64,000 bases of DNA from Parapristionchus giblindavisi (GCA_943737045.1 CALSFV010000106.1:1-64000), one strand, 5' to 3'. Shown: positions 1-10,942, counted from the stretch's first letter. Numbers and translations are program-made. Notes: generated by a model not told the origin, from the letters alone.

Positions 1-56
1 GGCACCAAAACGCTGACGCTGTTGGTAATGTGCCGTCATGTGTCCTACCGTGTTTA

Positions 57-71
57 GGGGGGGGGGGGGGG
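57..71. repeat. poly-G run
   Basis: Fifteen consecutive G residues. Runs like this are slippage-prone and could form a G-quadruplex with neighbouring G tracts. The exact length may be a sequencing artefact. Confidence 0.85.
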
Positions 72-285
72 CTATGCTGTCCGTGATTCTTGCGTACTAC
101 CGTGTATTCAATTTATCAGAGCCATGCATGGTCAGTCTTACAGTAGGCAACAGTAGACTCGGCATCGACTACGGTATCCTACCATATCCAATGTATCGTA
201 CCCGGATTGCAAACCAAAAGATGCAGAGAGAAAGCTCGTTCGAAAGGAGTGCAGAGGATGTGAATGATGGACGAGTTGGGAAGTA

Positions 286-787
286 GAGGGAGAGGGCGAG
301 GGAGGAAGAGGGAGAGGTAGAGGGAGAGGGAGAGGTAGATGGAGATGGAGATGGAGAGGGAGATGGAGAGGGAGAGGGAGAGGGAGAGGGAGAGGGAGGA
401 GTAGTGGGAGATTCAGTCATCTTTGTGAGCAATGCGAAATCGAAGAAGGAAGATGGAGAAGAAGAAAAGAAGTACAAGGGAGGCCCAGAATGAGACAAGG
501 GCAGGGAGAGGGAGAGGGAGGAAGGAGAAAAGGAGAGGGAGAGGGAGGAGAGAGGAAGAAGGAGAGGGGGAGAGTTGAAAGGAGAATGTGAGAGTGAGAT
601 GAATGTGAAATTGAGAAACGGGACGGGAGGACAGAAATGGGTAGAATGATAGAGAGGAACAGGAAAAAGGGGATCAAGAAGAAGATATGGAGAGGGAGAG
701 AGGGAGAGGGAGAGGGAGAGGGAGAGGGAGAGGTAGAGGGAGAGGGAGAAGGAGAGGGAGAGGCGAGCGATGGACGAAAGGGAGAGG
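286..787. repeat. interrupted GGGAGA purine array
   Basis: Blocks of GGGAGA, with GGTAGA and GGAGAT variants, fill about 286-411, 486-566 and 686-787, separated by other purine-rich sequence. The strand is almost pure purine. The long reading frames on the opposite strand here are Ser-Pro-Leu low complexity and not genes. Confidence 0.9.
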
Positions 788-999
788 GACATGGGGCGAA
801 AGTGAATGATTAACTGTCCTCTAACATTGATGACCCTTTCTCTCTTCCAACTAATCAATAATTCAAGGAATCCTACATGGATTACGATATCGATCAATAA
901 TCGTAGGTCAGGCAAGGGTGTAAAGTTACAGAAGTGGCAAATTAGACTAGACGAATGGGTAATAACGCCTAATAAATCAATTACTTGCATAACTGGGAG

Positions 1000-1737
1000 A
1001 TTGTAAGATTATATCTCGTATATCTACTATGGTACAGAGTGATAACAGTCACTCGAGGCTTATTTCTGTGTCAAAAGATCAAAGATCATTCTTAAATAAA
1101 CAGGCTGAATATGGAATAGCAATAAAATTGCCCCTCAGGATGAAAAAAAAGTAAGAAGAATGTCTAATACATAACTATGATCAGTTCAAGCTGCAGAGTA
1201 GGTAGAATAAAAGATATACCTCGCTTTTACACACATTTCTTCAACTAATTTAATGACATATTAATCTGCTATTGATCAATTGACAATGACAGAGAAGAAG
1301 AGTGACAGACAGACAGACAAATAGACAGAGATGCAGGTTAAAGTAGATTAAATTGAAATATGAGAGATGAGTCCTTTGCCCACTATACGAGCGAGCACAC
1401 GAGGAAAACGATGGGGGGAAGAGACGCAGAGCACTGAAATAGCCACACTCGCGTCTCTCTGGTGCTCTCGCCACTCCCCGAAGGTTAGGGAGACAAGTGG
1501 ACATAAGAGCAGCCCAACGAAGGTTGGAAGGAGAGAGAGAAGGAGATGAGAGAGCATGGGAGAGTGAGAGAGTGGAAGTTAGTGGGAAAGGTGAGATAGT
1601 ATGGAGAATGGAGAGAGTAATGGTTAGAGAGTAGACGAGAGAGTGTGCGAAAGTGAGAGAGCACAGACGACCACCCAGATCAATCGTGATGATTTCCTCA
1701 CATTAGATATCTATGACTGCCGGATCTCGTTATAGAT
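1000..1737. other. no gene seen
   Basis: AT-rich to 1260, then GA-rich to the end, with repeated gagagagt words at 1530-1660 that recur near 7900, 8420, 12740 and 18100. One GATCAAAGATCA motif lies near 1075-1090. No reading frame has coding character. Confidence 0.5.
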
Positions 1738-1945
1738 AAGAAAGATCCAAAGATCAAAGATCAAAGTAGATACACAATGATTAGAGATCAAAGATCAAAG
1801 CCCAAGCACTATAAAAATTGGCTAGAGATCAAAGATCACAGTAGATAGAACATGATTAGAGATCAAAGATCAAAATAGATACAAACTAAAGATCAAAGAT
1901 CAGAGATCGCAAAAGGTACAAACTAGAGATTAAAGATCAAGTTGC
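1738..1945 (+). repeat. GATCAAA-dimer minisatellite
   Basis: Five to six imperfect units of roughly 33-45 bp, each opening with a doubled GATCAAA and usually followed by a TAGATA- or ATGATTAGA-like tail. The core AGATCAAAG matches the TCF/LEF (POP-1) consensus, and the dimer also resembles a DR1 nuclear-receptor half-site pair. Either role is inference. The same core is scattered elsewhere in the window. Confidence 0.75.
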
Positions 1946-2685
1946 GGGGATTTTTCGCCGCGCTGAAGATCATAGAATAAACAAACACCCATACGAGGGA
2001 AAAGTGCATGAGCCGATATTCCCTTTTATGTCACGATAAATGCTATTTTCAGACGAAATTGGCCTATCACATTCATCTATTGGTGATGGAAATTTATAGG
2101 TTTTTCAGGGCAAACATACCTTGAAATATGCATTACCTGAAAAATAAATAAAAATCATGACATCAAAGTGTACATCATCGTGTGAATTCTTTCCAAATTC
2201 CGTCTTCCGCATTATATTGCTATAAAGGCAACTCCATTTATTACACAAAGAGATCACTGATAGGACATTGATAAATCAAGTTTACTTCAGTCTTCATTTT
2301 CTAAACTCTTCGTCGAATTTACTTTACCGCGTGAACAAGTCATAACTAATTCCCTTTTCGGGCACCTGAAAATAAGTGTGGCGGAACATTTATATGAAGC
2401 CAATAAAATAGTTTAGTTTCTAACGATTATTTATTTATTTATCATAAATCATAATGATGTTTCAACAAGTGAAATACGATTGAAATTAAAATAAATATTG
2501 ATCGATTTGCGCCTTCTGTGTTGTATACAATATTCATATGCTGGGAGATTACAGTTATACCATTCATTCATTCATATACGGGGAGATATGGAGTAATCTA
2601 GTGAGAGTGTTGTTTATCCCTATAGTCTCCCACAGAACTACTTCCATTCTATCCTTCCAATGCGAAGTGACAAATCTGCCGCGCA

Positions 2686-3001
2686 GATGTCTCCCTCTCC
2701 CTCTCCCTCTCTCTCCCCTCTCACTCTCTCCTTCTCTCCCTCTCCCTCTATCCCTCTCCCTCTATCCCTCTCCCTCTCCCTCTCTCTCCCCTCTCACTCT
2801 CTCCTTCTCTCCCTCTCCCTCTATCCCTCTCCCTCTATCCCTCTCCCTCTATCCCTCTCCCTCTCCCTACCTCTCCCTCTCTCTGCCTCTCCCTCTGCCT
2901 CTCCCTCTATCCCTCTCTACCTCCCCCTCTCTCTTTCTCTGCCTTTCTCCCTCTCTCCCTCCCTCTCTGCCTCTCCCTCTCCCTCTCCCTCTCTCTACCC
3001 C
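2686..3001. repeat. CCCTCT pyrimidine array
   Basis: Tandem CCCTCT with TATCCCTCTC variants, the complement of the GGGAGA array about 2 kb to the left. Frames across it read as Ser-Pro-Leu repeats and are not credible proteins. Confidence 0.9.
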
Positions 3002-3335
3002 CTGGGACTCGTAATTCGCGGTCGTTGTTCCTCTTCTCTGTATCTGTTATAGGGTGACACAAACAGTCTCTAAGCCGACAACAAAGATGATAGTGAGATA
3101 GATACTAAAGAAGAGTTGTGGTGGTTAGACTTACGGTGTTTAGTGGAATAAAACTAAATACTATACTCTTCCGTGCTATGCATAGTAAAAATAAAAGTTA
3201 GCTACGCTGATCATGGCAAGCCATCTTCTTCTGATCAATCTAAACCGCATGTCGTGCATGATGATCAACTTCCTTGTTCTGGAACTGTCGGAAACAACAA
3301 GTTTTCTACCAAGCACTACAGAGTCCACTCTTTAA

Positions 3336-3675
3336 AGGTGGAGACCCGCGAATGATCATGCAAATCTCTTACATCTCGCTTATGCAAGTGTCTAGTGATA
3401 TGCAAGAAGATAGGGAGACTACCCATCGCTCTCTTAGCGTAGTGGTAAAACTTCTTACTAGAAAGCGCATGGTCGCGGGTTAGAATCCTATTGCCGAACT
3501 TTCCTATTTTCAAAAAGCGCGCCTTTGCCTGAGTTTGATTGCATGATTCATTCGTGATTCTAGCGATCAATAAGCTGAATTAGCATAAAATAAATAGTGT
3601 ACGGTATGTAGAATAACTTTTGCTATCATTCTGTCTTCACAGTTTGTTCACGAAAATATTCACGGGAGTCCACCT
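3336..3675 (+). mobile_element. TTAA-flanked MITE carrying a tRNA-like module
   Basis: The left end AGGTGGAGACCCGCGAAT is the imperfect inverse of the right end (complement AGGTGGACTCCCGTGAAT). Both ends abut TTAA (3332-3335 and 3676-3679), a target duplication typical of piggyBac-type transposases. The element is about 340 bp and encodes no protein, so it is non-autonomous. Solo ends of the same family lie at 11549-11624 and 26372-26460. A tRNA-like segment sits about 100 bp inside the left end. Confidence 0.75.
3435..3488 (+). other. tRNA-like module (Pol III A and B boxes)
   Basis: TAGCGTAGTGG (3435-3445) fits the A-box consensus and GGTTAGAATCC (3478-3488) fits the B-box with one mismatch, at tRNA-like spacing. 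I could not form a proper acceptor stem, so this is a tRNA-derived relic and not a functional tRNA. Confidence 0.55.
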
Positions 3676-3679
3676 TTAA

Positions 3680-4129
3680 TAACAGTTTAACAGTTTAATG
3701 ACTTTTATCAAGCACAGAACCATTGGGGAGGGAATGGTTGCAACTAAACAACAGATTAGTCTGGGCGTGCTGAGGTCCCATACAAGCGGCATAATTCTCT
3801 TTATCTTCTTCATCCTCTGATCAGCAATTAAGACGTTCTTCAGAATCAAAGTCGCTACACTTGATCCTATTCGAATAGTGAATCATGAAACAGAATTGAG
3901 AAAAAATTGATAGAGATAACCCACGAAGTCCTCGTTCAATACTTCGTCAACAATTGCTTGATGATAGGCATACCACTCCTGACTTGCCTATTGTCTTCTA
4001 GGAGGGGATCCTTTTACCTAGTTGATGTTAATGCGGTAAGATTAGAACAGAAGAACGAGAGATGGACCGCTCACAACCTAGACAAACGCAAATAATGATA
4101 AATGACTCTTTAATAAATGTGTTTAAATG
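3680..4129. other. no gene seen
   Basis: AT-rich sequence between the TTAA MITE and the mariner relic. It has no splice-consistent coding frame and no recognisable repeat. Confidence 0.4.
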
Positions 4130-4131
4130 TA

Positions 4132-5294
4132 TTAGGCTGATTCATAAGTCTTGTCGCATTTTGGCCCATTGAACAAATTAAAATAACTTTATTTCGACAA
4201 AAGCTCATCAACCAAAGTAAGCACCGTTTGCGTCCGCACACTTCTTCTAAAGTTCGGGTAGCTTGTTGATTCACTGCTCCCAGAAGGACGGCTGCTTGGA
4301 GGCGATGAAGTTGGTCAACCCGATTTCGACCTCCCGCAGATTGTTGAAGTGTACTCCTCGGAGAGTGCGCTGTATATCGGAAATCAAGCAGTAATCGCAA
4401 GGAGCCAAGTCGGGCGAGTAGGGCGGGTGGGGGACGATGTGCTATCCAAAGTTCAACAGGACATTTTCGGTCGTCATTCCCAAACGTGGTCGGGCGTTGT
4501 TGTGCTAGAAGTGAAGCAGCTCCCAATGCACCAAACTGCCTCTGCTCCACCACAAAGACAGCATGACCGGCTTCTTATGATGTTCCGGTTCGGAGATGGG
4601 ATTTGGCTGCTCATCTCAATCGATCTACTGAGCCCTGCAGACTACGTTGTCCTAAAGGAACCACCTCTCATCTCCGGTGTTGATCCCGTGGATCCAAGCC
4701 ATTGTACGAGAGTACGAAATTAGATTCAGACACTGGTCCGCACGGTTTTCCTTCTGCTTGTCCGACATTTGGTGAGGTAACCATCGACCAAACTTCTGGG
4801 CCTTGCCAAGATCCGATGGTGGGTTTACGATGGTGGGTTAGCAAACCCCAAAACTCGCTGACATACCAGGGGTGGTAGCATAGGGGTACATGAGGACGTG
4901 CTGCTCCGGCACTTCCTAGCTCGAGACCCGACCTCGTCTTCGACGTCGTTCCCTCCTTCTCGAAGCGTTTGAACCAACGTTGCACAGTGTGTATATGTTG
5001 TAGCGGCATTAGCGATGTATACTACCGCTATACGAGTGTGGACATCGGGTGGTTTGAGCTCTCATAGAAAGAAAAACAACATGACGTGTCGAATTCGCAC
5101 GAAAATGAGAATGAAATGAAGAGGCATTTTAGCTACTAGATTCGATGTAGGCACAATTCACTTCTACAATAATAGAGTAGTAGGAGTGATTTATTTACTG
5201 CCATAACGGACGGGGTAATTGATATCGTATGACTGAGCAGTGATAACCCAAACATACCCCTCCAAAATGCGACAAGACTTATGAATCAACCTAA
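4132..5294 (-). pseudogene. degenerate mariner transposon
   Basis: Inverted ends TTAGGCTGATTCATAAGTC and its near-perfect inverse are flanked by TA (4130-4131 and 5295-5296), the mariner target site. On the minus strand, fragments of a mariner transposase are visible in shifting frames. A helix-turn-helix-like TVQRWFKRFEKEG segment lies near 4980-4940. Near 4500-4270 are remnants of the C-terminal catalytic part, with an HNNARP-like start and a PHPPYSPDLAPCDY-like block that needs frame changes to read. Stops and frameshifts are frequent, so no active transposase is encoded. The 1163 bp length is close to a full mariner, so this looks like decay by point mutation and small indels more than by deletion. 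Confidence 0.85.
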
Positions 5295-5459
5295 TATTAT
5301 CTACAAGTAATACCTACGAGGTGGAGCATTTGAGGGAGAGAAAGAGAAAGGGAGAATGAGATCCTTATGAAACAATGACTATTTATGAAGAACTAATGTA
5401 AAAAAGGGAAAAGAGTCGCGAAGGGAAGTAAATTCGCAATAGCCCTGTGACAGTATTCT

Positions 5460-6265
5460 TGAACGCTGACAAACGATTTGCCGACAAATTTAATGTCTCA
5501 AGCGTATGGGAGGCTTTTGGGGTCACGTTTATCAAAATGGTTTGCCCTTGAATATATAATTGGATATTTGAAGAATTATCATATACATTGTGAACGTAGT
5601 GAGGATTTGAACGATGTTCAGTCTGAACTTGAAGCAAATAGAGCTATAACGAATGAACTTTTCAGGGTATTACAGGGTGATCAAGAATTACGAAGACTCA
5701 CTTTCTGAGTCTGCCAGCAGTTTTGCAGCGCATGGTTCGCGCTCGAGATATTTTATTTTTCAAGTGCAACTATTTATCGTATCAACAATCGTGGTTTGGT
5801 TCCATTTTATCGGTTTTCGGGGTAATGGTGAAACCTCATCTGATGCGAGGTGCAAATGTTACGCTGCATGAGCAGGGAATGCATCAAATGAACACCGTTC
5901 GTCGGCTCAAGGCGTACAATAGATTAGTTTCTGCAACAATAAAACAGTACAAACAACTTGGCACCACTGCTGACCATGATGTAACACGCAGGAAACCCAC
6001 CTTCCTCATCAGGAAGAACACGATAATGGACAAATAGCGGATAAAAAGGAATCCTCAGAGGACCATGAGAAAAATGTTCAGGGAGAACGGTACAAAACAT
6101 ATTTGTAAAAAGAAGATTTGGATTAAATAATGATTGTCAGTAGTGAGTTCATCATAAATATTCTCAAATGTTTTATTAAAATTCTTTAGCTCTCTGAGAT
6201 AATATAAAAGAATTATTATTATGTTAATAAAAATGATAAGAAAAAGCACATTTGGACATCTATCA
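5460..6265 (-). repeat. diverged copy of astacin-array intergenic DNA
   Basis: Two blocks match the array spacer in inverse orientation. Block 5565-5645 corresponds to the complement of about 30120-30200 and block 6110-6245 to about 29920-30050, including shared words such as GTGAGGATTTGAACGAT. Between and around them the match is lost. Reading frames here (5478-5708, 5723-6037) are interrupted in the related array copies and I do not call them genes. Confidence 0.6.
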
Positions 6266-7128
6266 ACTCTTTTATTACATTTCACAGATTGTATAGAAGA
6301 TTAACAATAAGTTAACGCGAAGCTATGATGATTTTTTGAGTAAGGATGTATAATTATCGCTCAATCAATACTTAGATATCAATTATATCGGTTACGGTAG
6401 ATGTAAGCTTACAGTAGACGTAAAATTATAGTAGATGTAAGACTCCATCGGTTATAAGGAATACAAGTTGGTACGGTTGGGATTACGGTATGGTTATAAT
6501 TGAATATATTACGGTAGCCGATGTTTCGGCTAACCAACCTCATTATCACCAACGAAGTCACAATTGATGTATTCATTATATGAGAGTGCGCGTGAGACAC
6601 CATCCGATGAATGTACTGTATCCGACTTATATCAAACCGACACAATTGAATTCCCTTATTTTGTCACGTCTTTTCCTGTTTTTTTGTTTAGCTTTCTCGT
6701 ACACTAGTTGTCTTGCGTCTCTTCTTACTACCTCGTTGTGGTATTGTATTTGTGTCCCTAATGTATTTCTCTATGTATTCATTACCATTCTTACCTGAAA
6801 CGCACATAAAGATATTATTATTTAAAAAAGGGTTTGAAGAATGGCTGTCACAGCCCATAAATGATCAATTTCTATGTGATCGTTCTCTGATGCTTCCATT
6901 ATTATTATTTTCTCACATGCTCACGCATGACCAAGATAGTCGAAATAAGTGATGAAATAATGAATGACATAATATTATTATAATAAGCTCTCTCAAGACA
7001 AATGATAATGATCGAAAACTGTGGAGGGAAAGAATATGGGACAGAAAGGGGGGATGTCTGATGAGAGCTAGTTGTCCTTCTCAAATCATCGGATCGATAC
7101 CAAACCAAATGATCTTTGTTGTTGTATA
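6266..7128. other. no gene seen
   Basis: AT-rich sequence. Around 6395-6520 a short degenerate repeat of a TACRGTAGAYGTAA-like word occurs three or four times. No splice-consistent coding region was found. Confidence 0.4.
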
Positions 7129-7672
7129 CAGTACAGCCCGGTCGTGTTTTGTACACATTCTGCGCTGCGCTCCGCAGCGGGGCGCATTTGGACGCATCAT
7201 TTATTTCCTTTGCGTATGAATATTTTTGAATTCTCAAAGTCTTAAACATGAGTTTCCGTGATAAAAAGTTCTTTTAGTGACTAAAAAAACTGAAACAAAA
7301 TTTTTATTAATGAGCAAAAACAATTAAAAGGCAAATCACACTGGTCCGAAAATGATCACAATTAATTTACTGGAAAGGTATACTGTAATATTGCGTATCG
7401 ATCGCACGATCGCCGTAAGACCTATTTTAAAATTTACAGTAACCATCATTTTCGGACCAGTGTGATTTGCCTTTTAATTGTTTTTTCTCATTAATAAATA
7501 TTTTGTTTCAGTTTCTTTAGTCATTAAATGAACTTTTTATCACGTAAACTCATGATTAAGACTTTTATAATTCAAAAATATTCATACACAAAGGAAATAG
7601 ATGATGCGTCCAAATGCGCCCCGCTGCGGAGCGCAGCGCAGAATGTGTACAAAACACGACCGGGCTGTACTG
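7129..7672. mobile_element. TA-flanked foldback MITE
   Basis: Arms of roughly 220-230 bp pair in inverse orientation (about 7129-7352 with 7446-7672) around a loop of about 95 bp. Ends read CAGTACAGCCCGGTCGTG and its inverse, each bordered by TA, as in Tc1/mariner-mobilised elements. Just inside the ends is a GC-rich GCGCTGCGCTCCGCAGCGGG palindromic stretch. No protein is encoded. Confidence 0.85.
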
Positions 7673-8692
7673 TATATAGTACATGATTTAATTCTTCATT
7701 TTCACGTTTATCACTCATTGTCAATTTGATAGATATCCCTGTCCACTCTCTATATCATGCATCTACCCCCGTTTGATTCAGTCAATTGATCAAGTCTATG
7801 ATCAACAAAGCGATTCCCATGTAACATCGATTGACACAGAAAGGAGGAACTTATTTTAGGGGGGTATTTGGCACGGCGGCAGAGCAGAGAGTGGGAAGAC
7901 AGAGCGAGAGAGTGTAGATTATTGAGATAGAGCAGAGAAAGACAGAGAAAAGTTCGTGCTTTGACCTAACGAACGGCATTGTTTTCTATCCCCGTTGCCC
8001 TCCATTCTCGATCTATTTCTTCCATTTCTGTCGTTTGAAAGTTAAAACTCATTTTAACCCTCACTCTCTCTGCAACTTCCTCATCCTCCTTCTCCTTACT
8101 TCATTCTCCCCATATCTCTCCAAGTGATAAAGGAGTTCTCTTTGTTGATTTGCATATATTATATTATCACTTGTTGTTCAGCCCTTCATCAATTGTTCTC
8201 CAGTTTGAATATATCTCTTTATTCTACGTCTTCTCATTCATCTTCACATTGTTTGAAATCTTCTATCACCTCTTATTTCTCGATTGTCGTCATCAAATGT
8301 TGATCTCTGATCTTTCCTCAACTGTCATCTAATGTTGATCTTTGATCTTTCCTCAACTGGTATGTCTGTTGTTGGCCTCTTTCTTGTTGGCTGATCAGAA
8401 CAGGGAGTGTGTAGATATGGGAGAGAAGAGTGAGAGAGATCATGGATTAGTGGGAGAGTACAGAGAAACAACGATTGCTCATGAGTGATCTACCAATCAA
8501 TAAATCACTGTTTCCTTCTAATATCGAACAATATCCCGTCTTCTGTGCCTTTGTTTATGTTTTACACGAACTTATTTTGATTCTCTTACTCTTCACCTTT
8601 TATCTCATCCTCCAATTATCTCTATCTTTCAATTATCGATCGAGTGTTTGTTTACAATCGATCTTTGATTTGTCGTTGGTCATTTGTATATA
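7673..8692. other. no gene seen; GA- and CT-rich repeat debris
   Basis: Contains gagagagt-rich stretches (7880-7950, 8400-8470) and two close TTGATCTNTGATCTTTCC motifs near 8302 and 8336. The arrangement is like that at 18050-18900 and partly 10340-10450, suggesting a diverged dispersed repeat family. The frames are pyrimidine-rich hydrophobic shadows. Confidence 0.45.
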
Positions 8693-8861
8693 CAGTACAT
8701 CAGAATGTCCCAGTGAAAATGGACGCAATTTATCATGGAAATTTGACGTAGCGGCCGAAACACCACAGGGTACATTGCTAGTTAACTTATTTAATAAAAC
8801 AATTATATTTAAAGTGTATGCATACTTATTCTTGTACATCTATTAATATTATTAAATTTAA

Positions 8862-9227
8862 AGAAGGGGACCCACGAGATTTGGAGTGCACTATTGACAA
8901 GAAGAACATGGGGCATAGGAAGTGACATTATGTTCTCTATTAGATATGAGCGAATGGGTGCATAGAGCGTGTAGCTCAGTGGTTAGTGGTTAGCGCTAGT
9001 AACCGCGCTACGTGGGTTCGATTCTTGTTTGCAATTTTCTTTATATGTATCCTTCAAATTCAAAAAAACTCGCGCCGTTCCCTGGAGGATCAATGAACTT
9101 TATGCTCGGATTACGACATCCCTGCGCACCTAAAATTTTAGAGTAAATTGTTTTTGTATACAGCGAGATGTGATCTACAGTTCTGCCTGGCCAGTTTAGT
9201 GACGAAAAAACTCGTGGGTCCCCTTCT
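8862..9227 (+). mobile_element. TTAA-flanked MITE carrying a tRNA-like module (nested)
   Basis: Inverted ends AGAAGGGGACCCACGAG are perfect over 17 bp and bordered by TTAA at 8858-8861 and 9228-9231. The element is 366 bp and non-coding. It shares layout with the 3336-3675 element: CCCRCGA in the ends, a tRNA-like module about 100 bp inside the left end, then an ATTTTC...TTCAAA...GCGCG tail. Confidence 0.8.
8972..9024 (+). other. tRNA-like module (Pol III A and B boxes)
   Basis: TAGCTCAGTGG (8972-8982) is a perfect A-box and GGTTCGATTC (9015-9024) matches the B-box. An anticodon-like arm AGCGC/GCGCT is possible, but the D-loop is duplicated (GGTTAGTGGTTAG) and no acceptor or T stem forms, so this is a tRNA-derived relic. 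Confidence 0.6.
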
Positions 9228-9383
9228 TTAAGCTTCGAATTTTAAAAAGCAAACATTGTCCGCGAGTTCTTCAAAATTTTCGTGCGGCATCAGCAAAAAA
9301 TTGACAGAAATTAATATTTTCAATATTTTTCTCAGGCTACGTATTATTTTAAATTCCAATCTTCCCATGATAAATTCGGTCAT

Positions 9384-9410
9384 GGACGCCCCGGGTCACC
9401 CGGGGCGCCC
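9384..9410. repeat. GC-rich near-perfect palindrome
   Basis: A 27 bp palindrome centred on 9397 with one mismatched pair. It is almost entirely G/C in an AT-rich setting and would extrude as a stable hairpin near the right end of the Tc1-type MITE. Confidence 0.8.
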
Positions 9411-9522
9411 ATTTTCGCTGGGAGATTCTGCTGTGCTGTATTACCTGTGTTGTTGTCTAGCCCTTCATCTATTGTATTACAATTTGCATATGACTAATTA
9501 TCTACGTGTTCTCACTCTTGTT

Positions 9523-10282
9523 GGTGATGGTACGAGTTGGAACTTAGAAAATGGAACCGAATCTTTTGGGAATTTTAAAGATAAAACTTAGATAATGATA
9601 CATTCTTTTGATAACCCATCTTATGAAACGTATTTGAACGGAATCCTATTCCGAAAACCCATTGTTTGGAACTATGCAAATGTAATCGTTCTTTGAGGAA
9701 CGTGATCTTTGAAAATTTGTTTGAGTGAGAACAGCGATTATGTAAAAGCAATAAGAAAACCATTAACGTAAAACGTGCGTTTGAGAACGTACGTTTGGGA
9801 ACCACGATTTGGTAACCAACATTTCAGAACTTTAGCATTGGAACGTGTACGTTTGGGAACCAATGTTGCATGAACCCATATTGGGAACTCCGTTACAGGA
9901 CTGAAATTTAAGAGGAAGAACAGAAATTTAGCGCTGTTGTGGAGGAATATCGCTCTATGATTTAAATAATTTATCTTTGATTTGTTTGCCCCTTCATTTG
10001 TTTGTCCTGTTTGATTTGTTCCCAAACGTATATGTTCCAATGTGAAAGTTTTGAAATGTTGGTTCCCAAATCTTGGTTCCCAAACGTACGTTCTCAAACG
10101 CACGTTTTATGTTAATGGTTCCCTTATTGCTTTTACATAATCGTTGTTTTCACTCAAACAATTTTCAAAGATCACGTTCCTCAAAGAACGGTTTCATTTA
10201 CATAGTTCCAAACAATGGGTTATTGAAATAGGATTCCAATCAAATAAGTACCATTGTCCTAGTTCCAACTCCTACCATCACC
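9523..10282. mobile_element. foldback repeat with TTTGGGAACC motifs
   Basis: Arms 9523-9863 and 10017-10282 are imperfect inverses (outer end GGTGATGGTACGAGTTGG, complement at the right end) around a unique core of about 150 bp. The inner arms repeat a CGTTTGGGAACC-like word several times. No protein and no clear target duplication were seen. Confidence 0.7.
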
Positions 10283-10812
10283 CTCTTGTTCACTTTTTAT
10301 CCAGTGATCGATCGTTTTGTTCTTTTCCTTACTTTCCCTCTTCCCTGTTAAGTTGATCTTTGATCTTTTCGTTTCTTTCACTGACCTCTTTATTCTGGGA
10401 TTGATGCTCTGCTTTGACCATACTCTCACCTTCTCTCCTTTTCCGACGAGAGTGTGGCCATGGTGGAGAGTTTCCCAATTCGTTTTATTATCCATTTAAA
10501 ACATTTCAAATCCATCTCAGGACTACCATCACCCGCACTACTGATGGTCATCGATGACGACTTCAAGCGACGGCTCTCAACGACGACGACCGTCTACGCC
10601 AACTATGCTCTTAAAAGGTGCGTGGCTGTTAAGTGTTGTCAACACGGCATGATCAGTCATGGAAAACTTGGCAAATATTACTTTTTCCGTCTACGCTCTT
10701 TCTGTTCGACTCCTATCTTTCTATCACCTTTCGCTTTAGCTCTACAACCTTTAATTGTTTCTCAATGACCGCTCTCCTTTCTGAATTTTTTTTACCGAAT
10801 GTGATGTTCTGA
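10283..10812. other. no gene seen
   Basis: Pyrimidine-rich sequence with a GTTGATCTTTGATCTTTT motif near 10352. The frame over 10454-10768 has no recognisable domain and runs straight through repeat-like sequence. Confidence 0.4.
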
Positions 10813-10942
10813 GGCCGTATCCATGAACGTTTGCCGGCAAACGTGACGTCACAAACGTAGGGATCTCTGGCAAACGCCTCCGCTTACGCCTGTGACGTTA
10901 CGTTAGCCGGCACACGTTTTGCAACCGTTCATGGATTCGGCC
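10813..10942. mobile_element. 130 bp MITE with CRE-like core
   Basis: Ends GGCCGTATCCATGAACG and its near-inverse bound a GC-richer core holding TGACGTCA at 10844-10851 and repeated CAAACG words. Flanking CTGA on both sides may be a target duplication. Confidence 0.65.

Larger units (their letters stand above)
8693..9438. mobile_element. Tc1-type MITE interrupted by a nested TTAA MITE
   Basis: Left end CAGTACATCAGAATGTCCC and the inverse of the right end (CAGCACAGCAGAATCTCCC) match at most positions and are bordered by TA at 8691-8692 and 9439-9440. Just inside, AATTTATCATGG is present on both sides in inverse orientation. Removing the nested 8862-9227 element plus one TTAA leaves about 376 bp. 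The left part carries GACGTAGCGGCCGAAACACC, which recurs at 15694-15713 and 20610-20629. Confidence 0.6.

Noticed and set aside
169..990. 273-codon minus-strand frame
   Set aside because: It is Ser/Pro/Leu low complexity from the GGGAGA array, with no domain or splice context.
2538..3052. Overlapping 158- and 130-codon frames
   Set aside because: They are translations of the CCCTCT microsatellite in two frames.
4110..4553. 147-codon minus-strand frame as an intact gene
   Set aside because: It covers the mariner C-terminal region in a shifted frame. The transposase needs several frame changes, so it is a pseudogene.
8972..9024. Functional tRNA gene
   Set aside because: A and B boxes are present but acceptor, D and T stems fail. 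The same holds for 3435-3488 and 63468-63522.
9384..9410. Helitron 3' hairpin terminus
   Set aside because: No CTRR end follows the palindrome, and it lies just inside a TA-flanked inverted-repeat end.
10454..10768. 104-codon plus-strand frame
   Set aside because: No recognisable motif, no supporting splice sites, and it lies in repeat-derived sequence.
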